From positions 930,001 to 994,000 of the forward strand of contig NZ_CP093311.1 in assembly GCF_024498955.1 (NCBI RefSeq): DNA of 64,000 nt, written 5' to 3'. How positions within the stretch are numbered: position 1 is the stretch's first letter; every line of letters starts with the position of its first letter. The stretch comes from Thermomonas paludicola (lineage in GTDB: Bacteria > Pseudomonadota > Gammaproteobacteria > Xanthomonadales > Xanthomonadaceae). Shown in pieces: positions 1 through 8,533 of the stretch. Below the pieces are notes generated by a model. It was not told where the DNA came from, did no database searches, and saw nothing but the letters and a program-made list of their open reading frames with translations. The position numbers and the translations under genes were made by a program.

Positions 1-258
1 CTGGCAAAGGAAAAGCCGACGCGGGTGGCGATGATCACCGAGTGCTCGATGGCCGACAACTTGCGCAACCAGTTCCCGCAGGTGGAGTTCATCAAGCCCT
101 GCAACCTGTGCCCGCACATGAAGCGGATCACCCTGCCCAACATCCACGCCTGCTTGCGTGACCTGAATAACGAAATCAGCGTGCCGGAGGACGTTGCCGC
201 GCGTGCGCGCAAGGCGCTCGACCGCATGTTGGCGGTGGGGCGCGGCGAAAAGCTGTGA
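1..258 (+). CDS. nadA: Quinolinate synthase A, C-terminal part (5' end outside the window)
   Basis: The reading frame is open from the first base and ends at TGA 256-258. The 85 visible codons match the C-terminal part of quinolinate synthase, which condenses iminoaspartate with dihydroxyacetone phosphate in de novo NAD synthesis. The stretch CNLCPHMKRITL holds the paired cysteines expected to ligate the [4Fe-4S] cluster, and the preceding ITECSMADN segment is also typical. The next gene is nadB, which makes the iminoaspartate, and its GTG overlaps this stop by four bases, so the two are translationally coupled. Only the start is missing; nothing visible is damaged. Confidence 0.93.
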   Translation: MAKEKPTRVAMITECSMADNLRNQFPQVEFIKPCNLCPHMKRITLPNIHACLRDLNNEISVPEDVAARARKALDRMLAVGRGEKL

Positions 259-1706
259 GCGCGCCTGCGCCCATCATCATCGTCGGTGGTGGCATTGCCG
301 GTCTTGCCGCCGCATTGGCGGCAGCGCCTGCGCCGGTCTTGGTGCTGACCCGCGGGCCGGGTGCCAGAGGGGCTGCCAGTGCGATGGCGCAGGGGGGCAT
401 TGCCGCAGCCATCGATCCTGGCGATTCGCCACAGGCACATGCGCACGACACCTGCGTGGCAGGCAGCTTCCACAATGATCGCGCGATGGTGGATCTGCTC
501 ACCGGGTCGGCCGGGGATGCCATCGAATGGTTGCAGCGGCAAGGCGTGGCGTTTGATCGCGATGCCGATGGAGGCCTGCAGTTCGGCCGCGAAGGCGGTC
601 ATGACCGTGCGCGCATCGTGCACGCGGGCGGCGATGCCAGCGGTGCCAAGGTGATGGAAGCGCTGGTTGCGGCAGCGCGATCGGCACCGCATATCGAGCG
701 GCGTGCGGGATTGGAGGTGGATGGACTGGTGCTGCAGGGCGGGCATGTGTGTGGCGTGTGCGTGACCGCTGCCGACGGCACCCGCGCGGCGCTGCACGGG
801 CGCGCGGTGGTGTTGGCGACCGGCGGCATCGGCGGCCTGTTCGCGCAGACCAGCAACCCGGCGGACGCCGACGGCAGCGGACTGGCGCTGGCGCTGGCGG
901 CAGGCGCTGCGGCGCGCGACCTGGAATTCGTGCAATTTCATCCAACGGCCATGGCCGTGCATGGGTTGCACAGCCTGCCGCTGCTGACCGAGGCGCTGCG
1001 TGGCGCCGGGGCGCGGCTGCAGGATGCCGAGGGTCGTTCGCTGATGGAGGGCGTGCATCCGCTGGCGGACCTGGCACCGCGCGACGTGGTGGCGCGCCGG
1101 GTCTTGCAGGCCTGTCGCGACGGTGGTGCCTGGCTGGATGCGCACCGCATCGGCGCTGCGTTTCCGCGCGCGTTCCCGACCGTGTTCCAGGCTTGCATGG
1201 AGCGCGGGATTGATCCGCGCTTCCAGCCGATCCCGGTGACGCCCGCCGCGCATTTCCACATGGGCGGCATTGCCGTGGATGCCGATGGTGCAACCGCGTT
1301 GCCCGGGTTGCACGCGGTGGGCGAAGTGGCCTGCAACGGCGTGCACGGGGCCAACCGGCTGGCCAGCAATTCGCTGTTGGAGGGCGTGGTGTTTGGCCGC
1401 CGGCTGGGCCACCTGCTGCGGGCGCTGCCTGAATCCGGCGCGGGGACCGGCAAGTTCCGGCTGTTGCACCGCAAACCGGCGCTGCAGGCAGGCGAGATGC
1501 AGCGGCTGCGCGCGCTGATGATGGATGCGATGGGGCCGGTGCGCAGTGGCGACGGCCTGCAGGCGGCGCTGCGCGAGTGCGATGCGCTGGCCGCGTCGGG
1601 CTGGCAGGCGGCATTGGCGCGCGAACTGGTGGCCGCTGCGCTGCAGCGAGCGCACAGCCTGGGTGCCCACTTCCGCAGCGATGATGCGACAACTGCATTG
1701 GATTGA
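255..1706 (+). CDS. nadB: L-aspartate oxidase
   Basis: This 483-residue flavoprotein oxidises L-aspartate to iminoaspartate, the first step of de novo NAD synthesis. The N-terminus carries the dinucleotide fold IIIVGGGIAGLAAALAA that binds FAD. The fumarate-reductase/succinate-dehydrogenase type catalytic region follows, with REGGHDRARIVHAGGDASG near residue 115, the FHPTAM segment near 230, and ANRLASNSLLEGVVFG near the C-terminus. It is shorter than the E. coli enzyme (540 residues), mainly in the C-terminal helical domain. The GTG start overlaps the nadA stop as GTGA. The nadA-nadB order is a conserved pathway operon; nadC is not in this window. Confidence 0.95.
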   Translation: MSAPAPIIIVGGGIAGLAAALAAAPAPVLVLTRGPGARGAASAMAQGGIAAAIDPGDSPQAHAHDTCVAGSFHNDRAMVDLLTGSAGDAIEWLQRQGVAFDRDADGGLQFGREGGHDRARIVHAGGDASGAKVMEALVAAARSAPHIERRAGLEVDGLVLQGGHVCGVCVTAADGTRAALHGRAVVLATGGIGGLFAQTSNPADADGSGLALALAAGAAARDLEFVQFHPTAMAVHGLHSLPLLTEALRGAGARLQDAEGRSLMEGVHPLADLAPRDVVARRVLQACRDGGAWLDAHRIGAAFPRAFPTVFQACMERGIDPRFQPIPVTPAAHFHMGGIAVDADGATALPGLHAVGEVACNGVHGANRLASNSLLEGVVFGRRLGHLLRALPESGAGTGKFRLLHRKPALQAGEMQRLRALMMDAMGPVRSGDGLQAALRECDALAASGWQAALARELVAAALQRAHSLGAHFRSDDATTALD

Positions 1707-1751
1707 CGTCGGTCATGGCTCGCGGGCGGGCGCCATGCCACGCTTGCCCAA

Positions 1752-1774
1752 GGTGCAGGCAGGGTGCCTGCACC
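1752..1774 (+). promoter_or_regulatory. Perfect 10+3+10 inverted repeat in front of the DnrO-like gene
   Basis: GGTGCAGGCA (1752-1761), spacer GGG, TGCCTGCACC (1765-1774). It ends a few bases before the AGGAG ribosome-binding site at about 1780 and 17 bases before the ATG. It could be a transcription-factor operator or an mRNA hairpin that occludes the ribosome-binding site; the sequence alone does not decide. Confidence 0.5.
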
Positions 1775-1791
1775 CCGACAGGAGATTGCTC

Positions 1792-2292
1792 ATGTTGCTC
1801 CGACTTCCTTCCCGGGCGCGGCGTTTGGCTCCGGCCCTGCTGGTCGCTACGGCCCTGGCGGCCGTGCCGGCGCTGGCCCAGCCTGTTCATCAGGATGGAC
1901 AGGCCGCGCACGCCGCGCACGCCGCACACGCCAACACCGTGCCGGCAGCGGCACAGCGCTGGGCCACCGATGCACCGCTGCGCGCCGGCATGCGCCAGCT
2001 GCGCGAAGCGGCAATGCTGCTGGAACACTACGAGATGGGGCATCTGGACGACACCCAGCGCGACAACGCGGTGGCCAGCATTGATGCGGCGGTCAGCAAC
2101 ATGGTCGCCAACTGCAAGCTCAAGCCCGATGCCGACGCCGCGTTGCACGGGCTGCTGGTGAAATTCATCGGCGCCGCCAATGCCGCACGTGCCGGCAAGT
2201 TGGCCAAGACCGACGTGCAGGCCATGTCGGACGCGCTGGCGCAATATCCTGCGCTGTTCATCGACCCCGACTGGGGACGTGACACCGACTGA
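1792..2292 (+). CDS. Secreted His-rich DnrO-like protein
   Basis: This 166-residue protein has a signal peptide (RARRLAPALLVATALAAVPALAQ). A short His-rich stretch of the mature N-terminus follows (His 33, 40, 43 and 46 in an AAH repeat), then a mostly helical domain with the segments RWATDAPLRAGMRQLREA and VANCKLKPDADAALHGLL. From memory it resembles small xanthomonad proteins annotated DnrO, whose name suggests a link to denitrification regulation but whose biochemical role is not established. The start was chosen because it follows AGGAG at good spacing and gives a proper signal peptide; longer in-frame starts do not. The spaced histidines hint at metal binding, which is only inference. 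A 23-base palindrome lies just upstream. Confidence 0.7.
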   Translation: MLLRLPSRARRLAPALLVATALAAVPALAQPVHQDGQAAHAAHAAHANTVPAAAQRWATDAPLRAGMRQLREAAMLLEHYEMGHLDDTQRDNAVASIDAAVSNMVANCKLKPDADAALHGLLVKFIGAANAARAGKLAKTDVQAMSDALAQYPALFIDPDWGRDTD

Positions 2293-2299
2293 ACGCCGC

Positions 2300-2321
2300 G
2301 GGCGAGCGTGATCGCTCGCCC
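2300..2321. terminator. Intergenic hairpin between convergent genes
   Basis: GGGCGAGCG / CGCTCGCCC with a TGAT loop gives a 9-bp perfect stem between the DnrO-like gene and the convergent decarboxylase gene. There is no U-tract on either strand, so it is only a candidate terminator. Confidence 0.4.
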
Positions 2322-2345
2322 CGGCTCACCGGATGCAGCGGGCTG

Positions 2346-4280
2346 TCAGCCCGCCAGCAGCGCGCGCACGCGCGATGCCAGATGGTCGAAATACAGGTCG
2401 ATGTAGCTGATCCCGTTCTCGCGGTCGATCAGGTACGGATTCATCAGCGTGTGGCGCAGGATCATCAGCCGGTCGTCGCCGTCTTCGCCCAACGTCGCAG
2501 CATCCAGACCCAGCGCATCGAGGATGCGGCGGGTTTCCACCTCGCCCAGTGCATCAGGTCGCAGGGTCGTCACCGAACCGAAGAACTGCTTGTCCTGCAG
2601 CGGGCGGCTGGGGTCGCTGCGCAGTTCGTCGTGCAGCTTGCGGACGAAGGCATTGGCAGCGGCCACGCTGCGGTTGCCGGCAGGGTTCAATGCGAAGCAC
2701 ACCAGGTTGCTGTCGGGGGCGAAGGGGACGACCGCCTGCACCACGCCGGCCATGGCGTCGGCAAAGTGCTGCGCGCGCTCGTGGAAGGCCTCGGCCGACC
2801 GGATGGTCTGCGCAGAGAGCAGGCCGAAATGGGCGTGATCCAGCGGCAGCACCTTGTGGGTCACATACACGCCGGCCACCGCGGCGCCGGACTTCGAGCC
2901 CTCGGGAATGAACTGGCCAAGGCTGCGGTAGCGGCTGAGATAGTCCTTCGGCGTTGCGCCATGAAAGACGTAGTCGGCTTCTTCCGCCAACAGCGCCACC
3001 GCACGATGGTCGCGGCAGATGAAGGCGCCCGAACCGTAGGGCAGGTAGCCCAGCTTGTGCGGATCCACGGTCACCGAGTCGGTATCGCCCAGCGCTGCCA
3101 CCGCGGAATAGACCTCGGCAGACGGGAAGGCGCGGAAGCCCGCAGCCACTTGCTCACGCGCGCGCAGGCTGCCGTCTTCGTTGCGGAACAGCGTGGCCAG
3201 ATAGCCGCCCCACGCGGCATCCACGTGCACACCAAAGCCCAGCCCACGCGCGGCAAACCGATCGCGTGCGGACACTGCGCCATCCACCGGATCGACCGTG
3301 CCGTATTCGGTGGTGCCCATCACCGCCACGGCCAACAGCACCGGCTGGCGTTCGCGCAGGCAGCGCTCCAGGGTGGCTTCCAATGCATCGGTGTCCAGCC
3401 GCATGCCGCGCTCGGGGAGCAGCTCCAATTGGCTGCGGCCCAGCCCCAGCAGCTTGCAGCCCTTGCTCCAGGAGTAGTGCGCGGTGATCGGTGCCAGCAC
3501 CTTCGGCACGCGCAGCGTGTCGTGGTCGAGGAAGAAATCCGCCAGCCCGCGCTGTTCGATGCGTTCCTCGCGCACGCGGGTTCGCCAGTGCTTGCGTTCG
3601 GCGGGCGTGGCGTGGGCCAGCCACTGCTGCCATTGCTCCAGCAGCGCGATGCCTGCGTGCGGCGCCAGGTTGAAGGCGCTCCAGTCGTCTTCCGGCAGCG
3701 CCAGTTCGGGTACGCCTGCGGCCCGCAGCGCCACCGGGAATGCTTTCAGCGCCAGCGCCAGCCGCAGCGCCTGGTAGTTGGCGACGGTGCCGCCCGAGGT
3801 CAGGTGGCCGAACGCGCAATCCGGCCGTGCCGGATCATGCACATAGCCCAGCATGCGCGCCAGCTGCAGGCCAACCTGAACCTCCATGTCCACGGTGACC
3901 GGGGCCACGTCTTCGGACACGTTGTTGGGGTTGTAGGGCAGGGTCAGGATCTGCGCCACCAAGCCCGGCAGCAGCACGTCGGACACCATGTGCCCCATGT
4001 AGCGCGGACTGTGGAACGGCACCGATTTCTTCAGCGTGGCGGAGAGCTGGTGCAACTCGCGGCGCATGCGCGATTCAAACGCCAGGTAGTCCGGGTGGTA
4101 GGCGGCCGTGGTGCCGATCGCCAGCGGGTCTTCCGGATGAAAATTGCGACGCCAATAAACGTGGTCGCGCAGGAACTCGACGACCAGTTTTTCCAGCAGG
4201 TTGTCGTTCTCGCCGTAGGGGCCGAGGAAGCACGCGTCCAGCAGGTGCGGGCGCTCGCCGATGGCGTCGGGTTGGGACAT
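2346..4280 (-). CDS. PLP-dependent group II amino-acid decarboxylase (tyrosine decarboxylase-like)
   Basis: This 644-residue fold-type I PLP enzyme has HVDAAWGGYLATLF, holding the Asp that contacts the pyridine nitrogen. Further on is SVTVDPHKLGYLPYGSGAF, whose Lys (about residue 409) should form the Schiff base. The motifs LPYNPNN, TAHYSWSKGCKLLGLG and LAVAVMGTTEYGTVDPV, together with the unusual length, resemble bacterial tyrosine/aromatic amino-acid decarboxylases (about 620 residues) more than glutamate decarboxylases. The substrate is not proven. The ATG at 4280 has GGAG at good spacing; an upstream extension would run into the sirB-like gene. It lies 32 bases after that gene and is probably the last gene of an nnrS-sirB-decarboxylase operon behind an Fnr-type box. 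Confidence 0.8.
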   Translation of the reverse strand: MSQPDAIGERPHLLDACFLGPYGENDNLLEKLVVEFLRDHVYWRRNFHPEDPLAIGTTAAYHPDYLAFESRMRRELHQLSATLKKSVPFHSPRYMGHMVSDVLLPGLVAQILTLPYNPNNVSEDVAPVTVDMEVQVGLQLARMLGYVHDPARPDCAFGHLTSGGTVANYQALRLALALKAFPVALRAAGVPELALPEDDWSAFNLAPHAGIALLEQWQQWLAHATPAERKHWRTRVREERIEQRGLADFFLDHDTLRVPKVLAPITAHYSWSKGCKLLGLGRSQLELLPERGMRLDTDALEATLERCLRERQPVLLAVAVMGTTEYGTVDPVDGAVSARDRFAARGLGFGVHVDAAWGGYLATLFRNEDGSLRAREQVAAGFRAFPSAEVYSAVAALGDTDSVTVDPHKLGYLPYGSGAFICRDHRAVALLAEEADYVFHGATPKDYLSRYRSLGQFIPEGSKSGAAVAGVYVTHKVLPLDHAHFGLLSAQTIRSAEAFHERAQHFADAMAGVVQAVVPFAPDSNLVCFALNPAGNRSVAAANAFVRKLHDELRSDPSRPLQDKQFFGSVTTLRPDALGEVETRRILDALGLDAATLGEDGDDRLMILRHTLMNPYLIDRENGISYIDLYFDHLASRVRALLAG

Positions 4281-4312
4281 GCGGTGAGGCTCCGTGGTCG
4301 TGGATTCGCGGG

Positions 4313-4720
4313 TCAGTGCAACAACAGCAGCCAACCGGCCGGGTTGTGCATGCGTGCGATCCCGTAGATGAAGGCGAAGGTGGCCAGCGCGGCCACGTAG
4401 AAGAACGCACGCTGCCTGTGCGTGCGTTTCTCGCGCATCGCCAGCACCCCCAGGATGACGTACACCACCACCAGCGCCAGCTTCACGGTCAGCCAGCCAT
4501 TGGCGAACATCGCCCCCGGCAGCATCGAGAACAGCATGGTGGCCGAGGTCAGCAGGATGGTGTCGATGGTGTAGCTGCCGTACTTCGGCAGCCAGTGCCG
4601 CGGCCAACGCGCGCCCAGCAGCGCGGCGCCGCAGCGCAGCGCGAACACGGCGCCGCTGCACATCACCGCATGCACGTGCACCCATTTGACCTGCGGATAG
4701 AACTCCATCATCGGCGTCAT
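4313..4720 (-). CDS. SirB family integral membrane protein
   Basis: This 135-residue hydrophobic protein has four predicted membrane segments, around residues 12-35, 50-72, 77-97 and 105-130. The N-terminal YPQVKWVHVHAVMCSG and the C-terminal ARMHNPAGWL segments are characteristic of the SirB/SirB2 family. The family was named after a Salmonella invasion-regulator locus, but its molecular role is unknown. The conserved His residues of the first helix are present. It starts 10 bases after the nnrS stop and is followed closely by the decarboxylase gene, so the three genes probably form one transcript. Confidence 0.82.
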   Translation of the reverse strand: MTPMMEFYPQVKWVHVHAVMCSGAVFALRCGAALLGARWPRHWLPKYGSYTIDTILLTSATMLFSMLPGAMFANGWLTVKLALVVVYVILGVLAMREKRTHRQRAFFYVAALATFAFIYGIARMHNPAGWLLLLH

Positions 4721-4730
4721 CTGTGCGTCC

Positions 4731-5984
4731 TCAGCCGGGGCGCCCGTCCGCGCGCGGGTGCAGGTAGATGGACAGCGAGCGCAGCGCCCACGGCAGGAAT
4801 GCGATCAGCCAGCCGGCGGCCGCGACCACCTGCCAGAAATACGTGTCTGGTGCTGCCTCGGCGGCGATGCGGGTCACCGCCACCAGTTGCAGCGTGGCGA
4901 ACGCGAACCAGCCGGCCGCCGGCATCGCCATCGGGCGTCCGGAATGCCCTTGGGTGACGCGGGTCACCATGGCCACCAACAGGCTGCCGAAGAAGCCGAT
5001 GAACAGCGCGTGTGCCGGGCCTCGGCCGAGCACGAAGTCGCCGCCGGCGGCATAGAGGGCGCTCTGCACCGCGAACAGGGTGAACGCCACCGGCAGCCAC
5101 GCGAAGCCGAGGAACAGCACGCGCAGGATGCCGGGCCCCTTGTTGCCTGGCCACCAACGCCACAGCACGTAGGCGCTGCCCAGCGCGAAGCTTGCATCCA
5201 CCGGCCACATCCACGTGTTCGCATGGGCCAATTCCAGGCCCAGGTGCGCCAGCAACAGCCCCCACATCGCGACCAGCACCCACATCGGCCGCCAGGCGCG
5301 GTAGCCCGGGATCGCGTTGCCGGCGAAGAAGGGGAACATCCGGTGAGCCACGCTCATGTACACCGGCAACAGCAATGCAAACGTGCCGACCTTGATCGAC
5401 ACCACCACCGTCCACGGCGCTGCGCCGTGCAGGAATGCCACCATGCACAGCAGGCCCAGCAGGCCGAAGCCCAATGCCGCGAAGCACGACCATGCGTGCC
5501 AGGTCGGGCCCTTGCCCGCGCGGCGTTCGGCCAACAGCGAGCGCAGCAGCTGGATCAGGCCATATCCCCAGCCGACCAGCGACATCATCACGCCCACATG
5601 CACCATGGGTTCCTGCCCAAGCAGCATGCCGCCGACCACCGACACCTGGCCACCCAGCAGGCCCAGCCCGACGGGGACGTAATGCCAGCGCGACAGATCG
5701 GGGGTGCCCGTCCAGCGGGGGAAGGTGGTCAACAGGAAGCCGAACATGAAGGGCGGCAGCAGTTGGTATTGCATGATGAACGCGTGCATCCAACCGCCGA
5801 ACGGCGTGCCGCCGCGCAGCCCGATCACGCCCCAGCGGGCATCCACCAGCCACAGCAGCCACCAGCTCATCGCCAACAGCACGTTGACTGCGCCCACGAA
5901 GAACAACAGCCGGTGCGGTGCAGCGGCCAGCAGTGCCGGGGAAAGGCCGGCGGAAGAAGCTTCGGAAGATGGTTTCGTGTTCAT
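4731..5984 (-). CDS. nnrS: NnrS family haem-copper membrane protein (NO tolerance)
   Basis: This 417-residue protein has about twelve membrane spans. It begins with PHRLLFFVGAVNVLLAMSWWLLW and holds the family segment GWMHAFIMQYQLLPPFMFGFLLTTFPRW. Other family signatures are SVAHRMFPFF, FFGSLLVAMVTRVTQGHSGRPM and the scattered intramembrane His residues. In other bacteria NnrS binds haem and copper and protects against nitric oxide and nitrosative stress. Its neighbour norZ and a strong Fnr-type box 42 bases upstream of the ATG support that role here. The upstream region has only a weak ribosome-binding site, and the box position predicts a start of transcription at the ATG. Confidence 0.9.
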   Translation of the reverse strand: MNTKPSSEASSAGLSPALLAAAPHRLLFFVGAVNVLLAMSWWLLWLVDARWGVIGLRGGTPFGGWMHAFIMQYQLLPPFMFGFLLTTFPRWTGTPDLSRWHYVPVGLGLLGGQVSVVGGMLLGQEPMVHVGVMMSLVGWGYGLIQLLRSLLAERRAGKGPTWHAWSCFAALGFGLLGLLCMVAFLHGAAPWTVVVSIKVGTFALLLPVYMSVAHRMFPFFAGNAIPGYRAWRPMWVLVAMWGLLLAHLGLELAHANTWMWPVDASFALGSAYVLWRWWPGNKGPGILRVLFLGFAWLPVAFTLFAVQSALYAAGGDFVLGRGPAHALFIGFFGSLLVAMVTRVTQGHSGRPMAMPAAGWFAFATLQLVAVTRIAAEAAPDTYFWQVVAAAGWLIAFLPWALRSLSIYLHPRADGRPG

Positions 5985-6019
5985 GCTGCGCAGTGTCCCG
6001 TGCAGGCGCGCTGCGCGCC

Positions 6020-6033
6020 TTGATTCAGGTCAT
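6020..6033 (-). promoter_or_regulatory. Fnr/Dnr-type box upstream of nnrS
   Basis: TTGAT-TCAG-GTCAT matches the Crp/Fnr family consensus TTGAT-N4-ATCAA/GTCAA at nine of ten positions. Its centre is 42.5 bases from the A of the nnrS ATG. For a class II Fnr promoter (centre at -41.5) transcription would start about one base before the ATG. Confidence 0.7.
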
Positions 6034-6080
6034 TTTGAAACTGAGTCGCAAAAAGCGGCCTTCACGACCGTGGCCGATGC

Positions 6081-6108
6081 AAAAAAGGGGACGGCCGCAG
6101 CCGTCCCC
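6081..6108 (-). terminator. Rho-independent terminator of norZ
   Basis: Read on the minus strand: a 9-bp perfect stem GGGGACGGC / GCCGTCCCC with loop TGCG, followed directly by six T. It lies 26 bases past the norZ stop and separates norZ from the nnrS promoter. Confidence 0.88.
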
Positions 6109-6134
6109 TCCAAGTGCCATGGATTGCGCGTGCG

Positions 6135-8381
6135 TCAGCTCGCCAGCTTGGGCTTCAGCCATTTGCGCGCCACGAACACCGCCAGCAGCAGGGCGCCTGC
6201 CGAGAACACCAGGTCACCCGGCATGCGCATCCACACCAGCATGTCGATGATCGGGCGGTTCATGAACTCCGCCGAGCGGGCGAACCAGTAGCCGTGTTCG
6301 AGCACGGCATTGAGCTGCAGGACGCCCAGCGGCAGCAGGGTCAGCAGGGCCATCAGGCCCAGGCCGATGTTGAGGCACCAGAACGCACCGCGCAGCAGGC
6401 CTTCGGGCCATTGCACCTGCGGACGCAGGCCGCGCAGGCAGAACAGCATCAAGCCGATCCCCAGCATCCCGTACACGCCGAACAGGGCAGTGTGGCCGTG
6501 CAGTGCGGTCAGGTTCAGGCCCTGCATGTAGTACAGCGCCAGCGGGGTGTTGACCAGGAAGCCGAACAGGCCGGCGCCCACCAGGTTCCAGAAGCTGGTG
6601 GCCATGAAGAACATGATCGGCCACTTGTAGCGTGCCATCCACGGGGTGGCGCGGCTGTGGCTCCAGGTTTCAAACGCCTCCAGGCCAATCAGCGCCAGCG
6701 GCACCACTTCCAGCGCCGAGAAGCTGGCGCCCAGCGCCACCGCAGCGGTGGTGGTGCCGGCGAAGTACAGGTGGTGGAACATGCCAAGCACGCCGCCGGT
6801 CAGGTAGATGATGGTGGCGAACAGCACGTTGGTGGTGGCCGACTTGCCGCGGATCAGGCCCAGTTTCACGAACAGGAAGCTCAGCACTGCCACCGCGAAT
6901 ACTTCGAAGAAGCCTTCGACCCACAGGTGGACCACCCACCAGCGCCAGTATTCAACCACCGAGATGTGGCTTTTTTCGCCCCACATCAGGCCAGCGCCGT
7001 AGAACAGGCCGATGGCGACCGTGGACAGGAACAGCAGGCCCACGATCGAGGACATCTCATCACGGCGCTTCAACGCCGGCCACAGCGCGCGGCCGACCAG
7101 GGTCAGCCACACCAGCAGGCCGACGAACAGGAACGCCTGCCAGAAGCGGCCGATGTCGGTGTATTCCCAGCCCTGGTGGCCGAACCAGAAGTTGTACTTC
7201 AGGCCCATCTTCTGCATCACCGCGAACCATTGCCCGGTGAATGCGCCGATGACAATGACCAACAGGCAGACGAACAGGAAGTTGACGCCGGCGCGCTGGT
7301 ACTTCGGCTCATGCCCGGAAATCGCCGGGCCGATGTACAGGCCGGTGGCCAGCCACGCCGTGGCGATCCACAGCACCGCCAATTGGGTATGCCAGCTTCG
7401 GGTCAGTGCGTAAGGCAGGAACTCGGCGATCTTGACGCCGTAGGCCTCCTGGCCCTCCACCTGGAAGTGCGCGGTGGTCGCGCCCATCAGGATCTGGAAC
7501 AGGAACAGTGCCAACACGACCCAGAAATATTTGGCAGTGGCCTTCATCGAGGGGGTGATGACCAGGCTCTGCAGCGGATCCTGCGCCGGTGGCGTCGGCA
7601 GCTCTTCCTTGCCGTGGTAGGCCGCGTAATGCCACGCCAGCAGGCCGATGCCGCCGATCATGAACAGGATCGAGAACATCGACCAGACGAAATTGTCTGC
7701 GGTCGGCTTGTTGCCGATCAGCGGCTCGTAGGGCCAGTTGTTGGTATAGGTGCGGTTGGATTCGCCGGGACGGTCGGTGCCGGCTGCCCATGCGGTCCAG
7801 AAGAAGAAAGAGGTCATCGCCCGGCGATTTTCGGCGTCCGGCACCGTGCCTTCACGCATGGCATAGGCTTCACGAAGCGCGTGCGTGGCGGGGTCGTTGG
7901 AGAACAGGCTTTCGTAGTGGGCGGCGACCTGGCTGATGGCCTGCGCGCGCTGGTTGCTCACCACGATTTCGTTCTTGGCCGCGTCGTAGGTGTTGTTCCG
8001 CATTTGCGGTTTGACGCTGGCCTCGGTCTTGGCCCGCTCGCCTTCATCCATGCTGGCATAGGACTGCCCGGTATCAAGCCGGGCCTGCAATTCCAGCATT
8101 GCTTCGGTTTCACGATGCAGCCAGTCGGCCGACCAGTCGGGTGCGACCAGCGCACCGTGGCCCCAGATGGAGCCAAGCTGCTGGCCACCCATGCTCTGCC
8201 AGACAACCCGGCCACGCTCGATGTCGGCCTTGGTGTAAAGCACCTGGCCATTGGCGGCGACGACGCGGTCGGGGACGGGGGGGGCGGTGTGGACGAGGTC
8301 CACGCCTAGCCACAACATGACGGCGAAGCTGGCGGCCAGCAGGGCCCCCAGGCCCAGCCATAGCCGTTTGGTGATGGGCAT
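6135..8381 (-). CDS. norZ: Quinol-dependent nitric oxide reductase (qNOR, single-subunit NorB)
   Basis: This 748-residue single-subunit enzyme reduces two NO to N2O at a haem b3/non-haem iron centre using quinol. The N-terminal extension typical of qNOR is present: a first membrane helix, then a periplasmic domain with WQSMGGQQLGSIWGHGALVAP at about residues 45-65. The NorB core follows with about twelve helices and the His-rich GMFHHLYFAGTTTAAV motif. The ATG at 8381 is preceded by AGGAG at seven bases; a longer frame to 8429 has no such site. An Fnr-type box lies 81 bases upstream, leaving room for a 40-base leader. The regulator gene lies directly upstream and nnrS downstream. Confidence 0.95.
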   Translation of the reverse strand: MPITKRLWLGLGALLAASFAVMLWLGVDLVHTAPPVPDRVVAANGQVLYTKADIERGRVVWQSMGGQQLGSIWGHGALVAPDWSADWLHRETEAMLELQARLDTGQSYASMDEGERAKTEASVKPQMRNNTYDAAKNEIVVSNQRAQAISQVAAHYESLFSNDPATHALREAYAMREGTVPDAENRRAMTSFFFWTAWAAGTDRPGESNRTYTNNWPYEPLIGNKPTADNFVWSMFSILFMIGGIGLLAWHYAAYHGKEELPTPPAQDPLQSLVITPSMKATAKYFWVVLALFLFQILMGATTAHFQVEGQEAYGVKIAEFLPYALTRSWHTQLAVLWIATAWLATGLYIGPAISGHEPKYQRAGVNFLFVCLLVIVIGAFTGQWFAVMQKMGLKYNFWFGHQGWEYTDIGRFWQAFLFVGLLVWLTLVGRALWPALKRRDEMSSIVGLLFLSTVAIGLFYGAGLMWGEKSHISVVEYWRWWVVHLWVEGFFEVFAVAVLSFLFVKLGLIRGKSATTNVLFATIIYLTGGVLGMFHHLYFAGTTTAAVALGASFSALEVVPLALIGLEAFETWSHSRATPWMARYKWPIMFFMATSFWNLVGAGLFGFLVNTPLALYYMQGLNLTALHGHTALFGVYGMLGIGLMLFCLRGLRPQVQWPEGLLRGAFWCLNIGLGLMALLTLLPLGVLQLNAVLEHGYWFARSAEFMNRPIIDMLVWMRMPGDLVFSAGALLLAVFVARKWLKPKLAS

Positions 8382-8455
8382 TGCGATGCTCCTGAGGTTG
8401 GATCGAGAAGGTGAAACAGACGGCGGCATCGTCGTCTGAACTACAGGATCCCACC

Positions 8456-8469
8456 ATGACTTGGGTCAA
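8456..8469 (-). promoter_or_regulatory. Fnr/Dnr-type box upstream of norZ
   Basis: ATGAC-TTGG-GTCAA contains the dyad TGAC-N4-GTCA of the Crp/Fnr family. With the centre at -41.5, transcription would start near 8421, giving a 40-base leader that contains the AGGAG site of norZ. A -10-like GACGAT lies at 8433-8428. Confidence 0.6.
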
Positions 8470-8533
8470 CTGCATGCCGGGACGGTCGTGAAGAAGCAAA
8501 CCATGGTGCATCCGGCAATGGGCCGCGGTGCGG

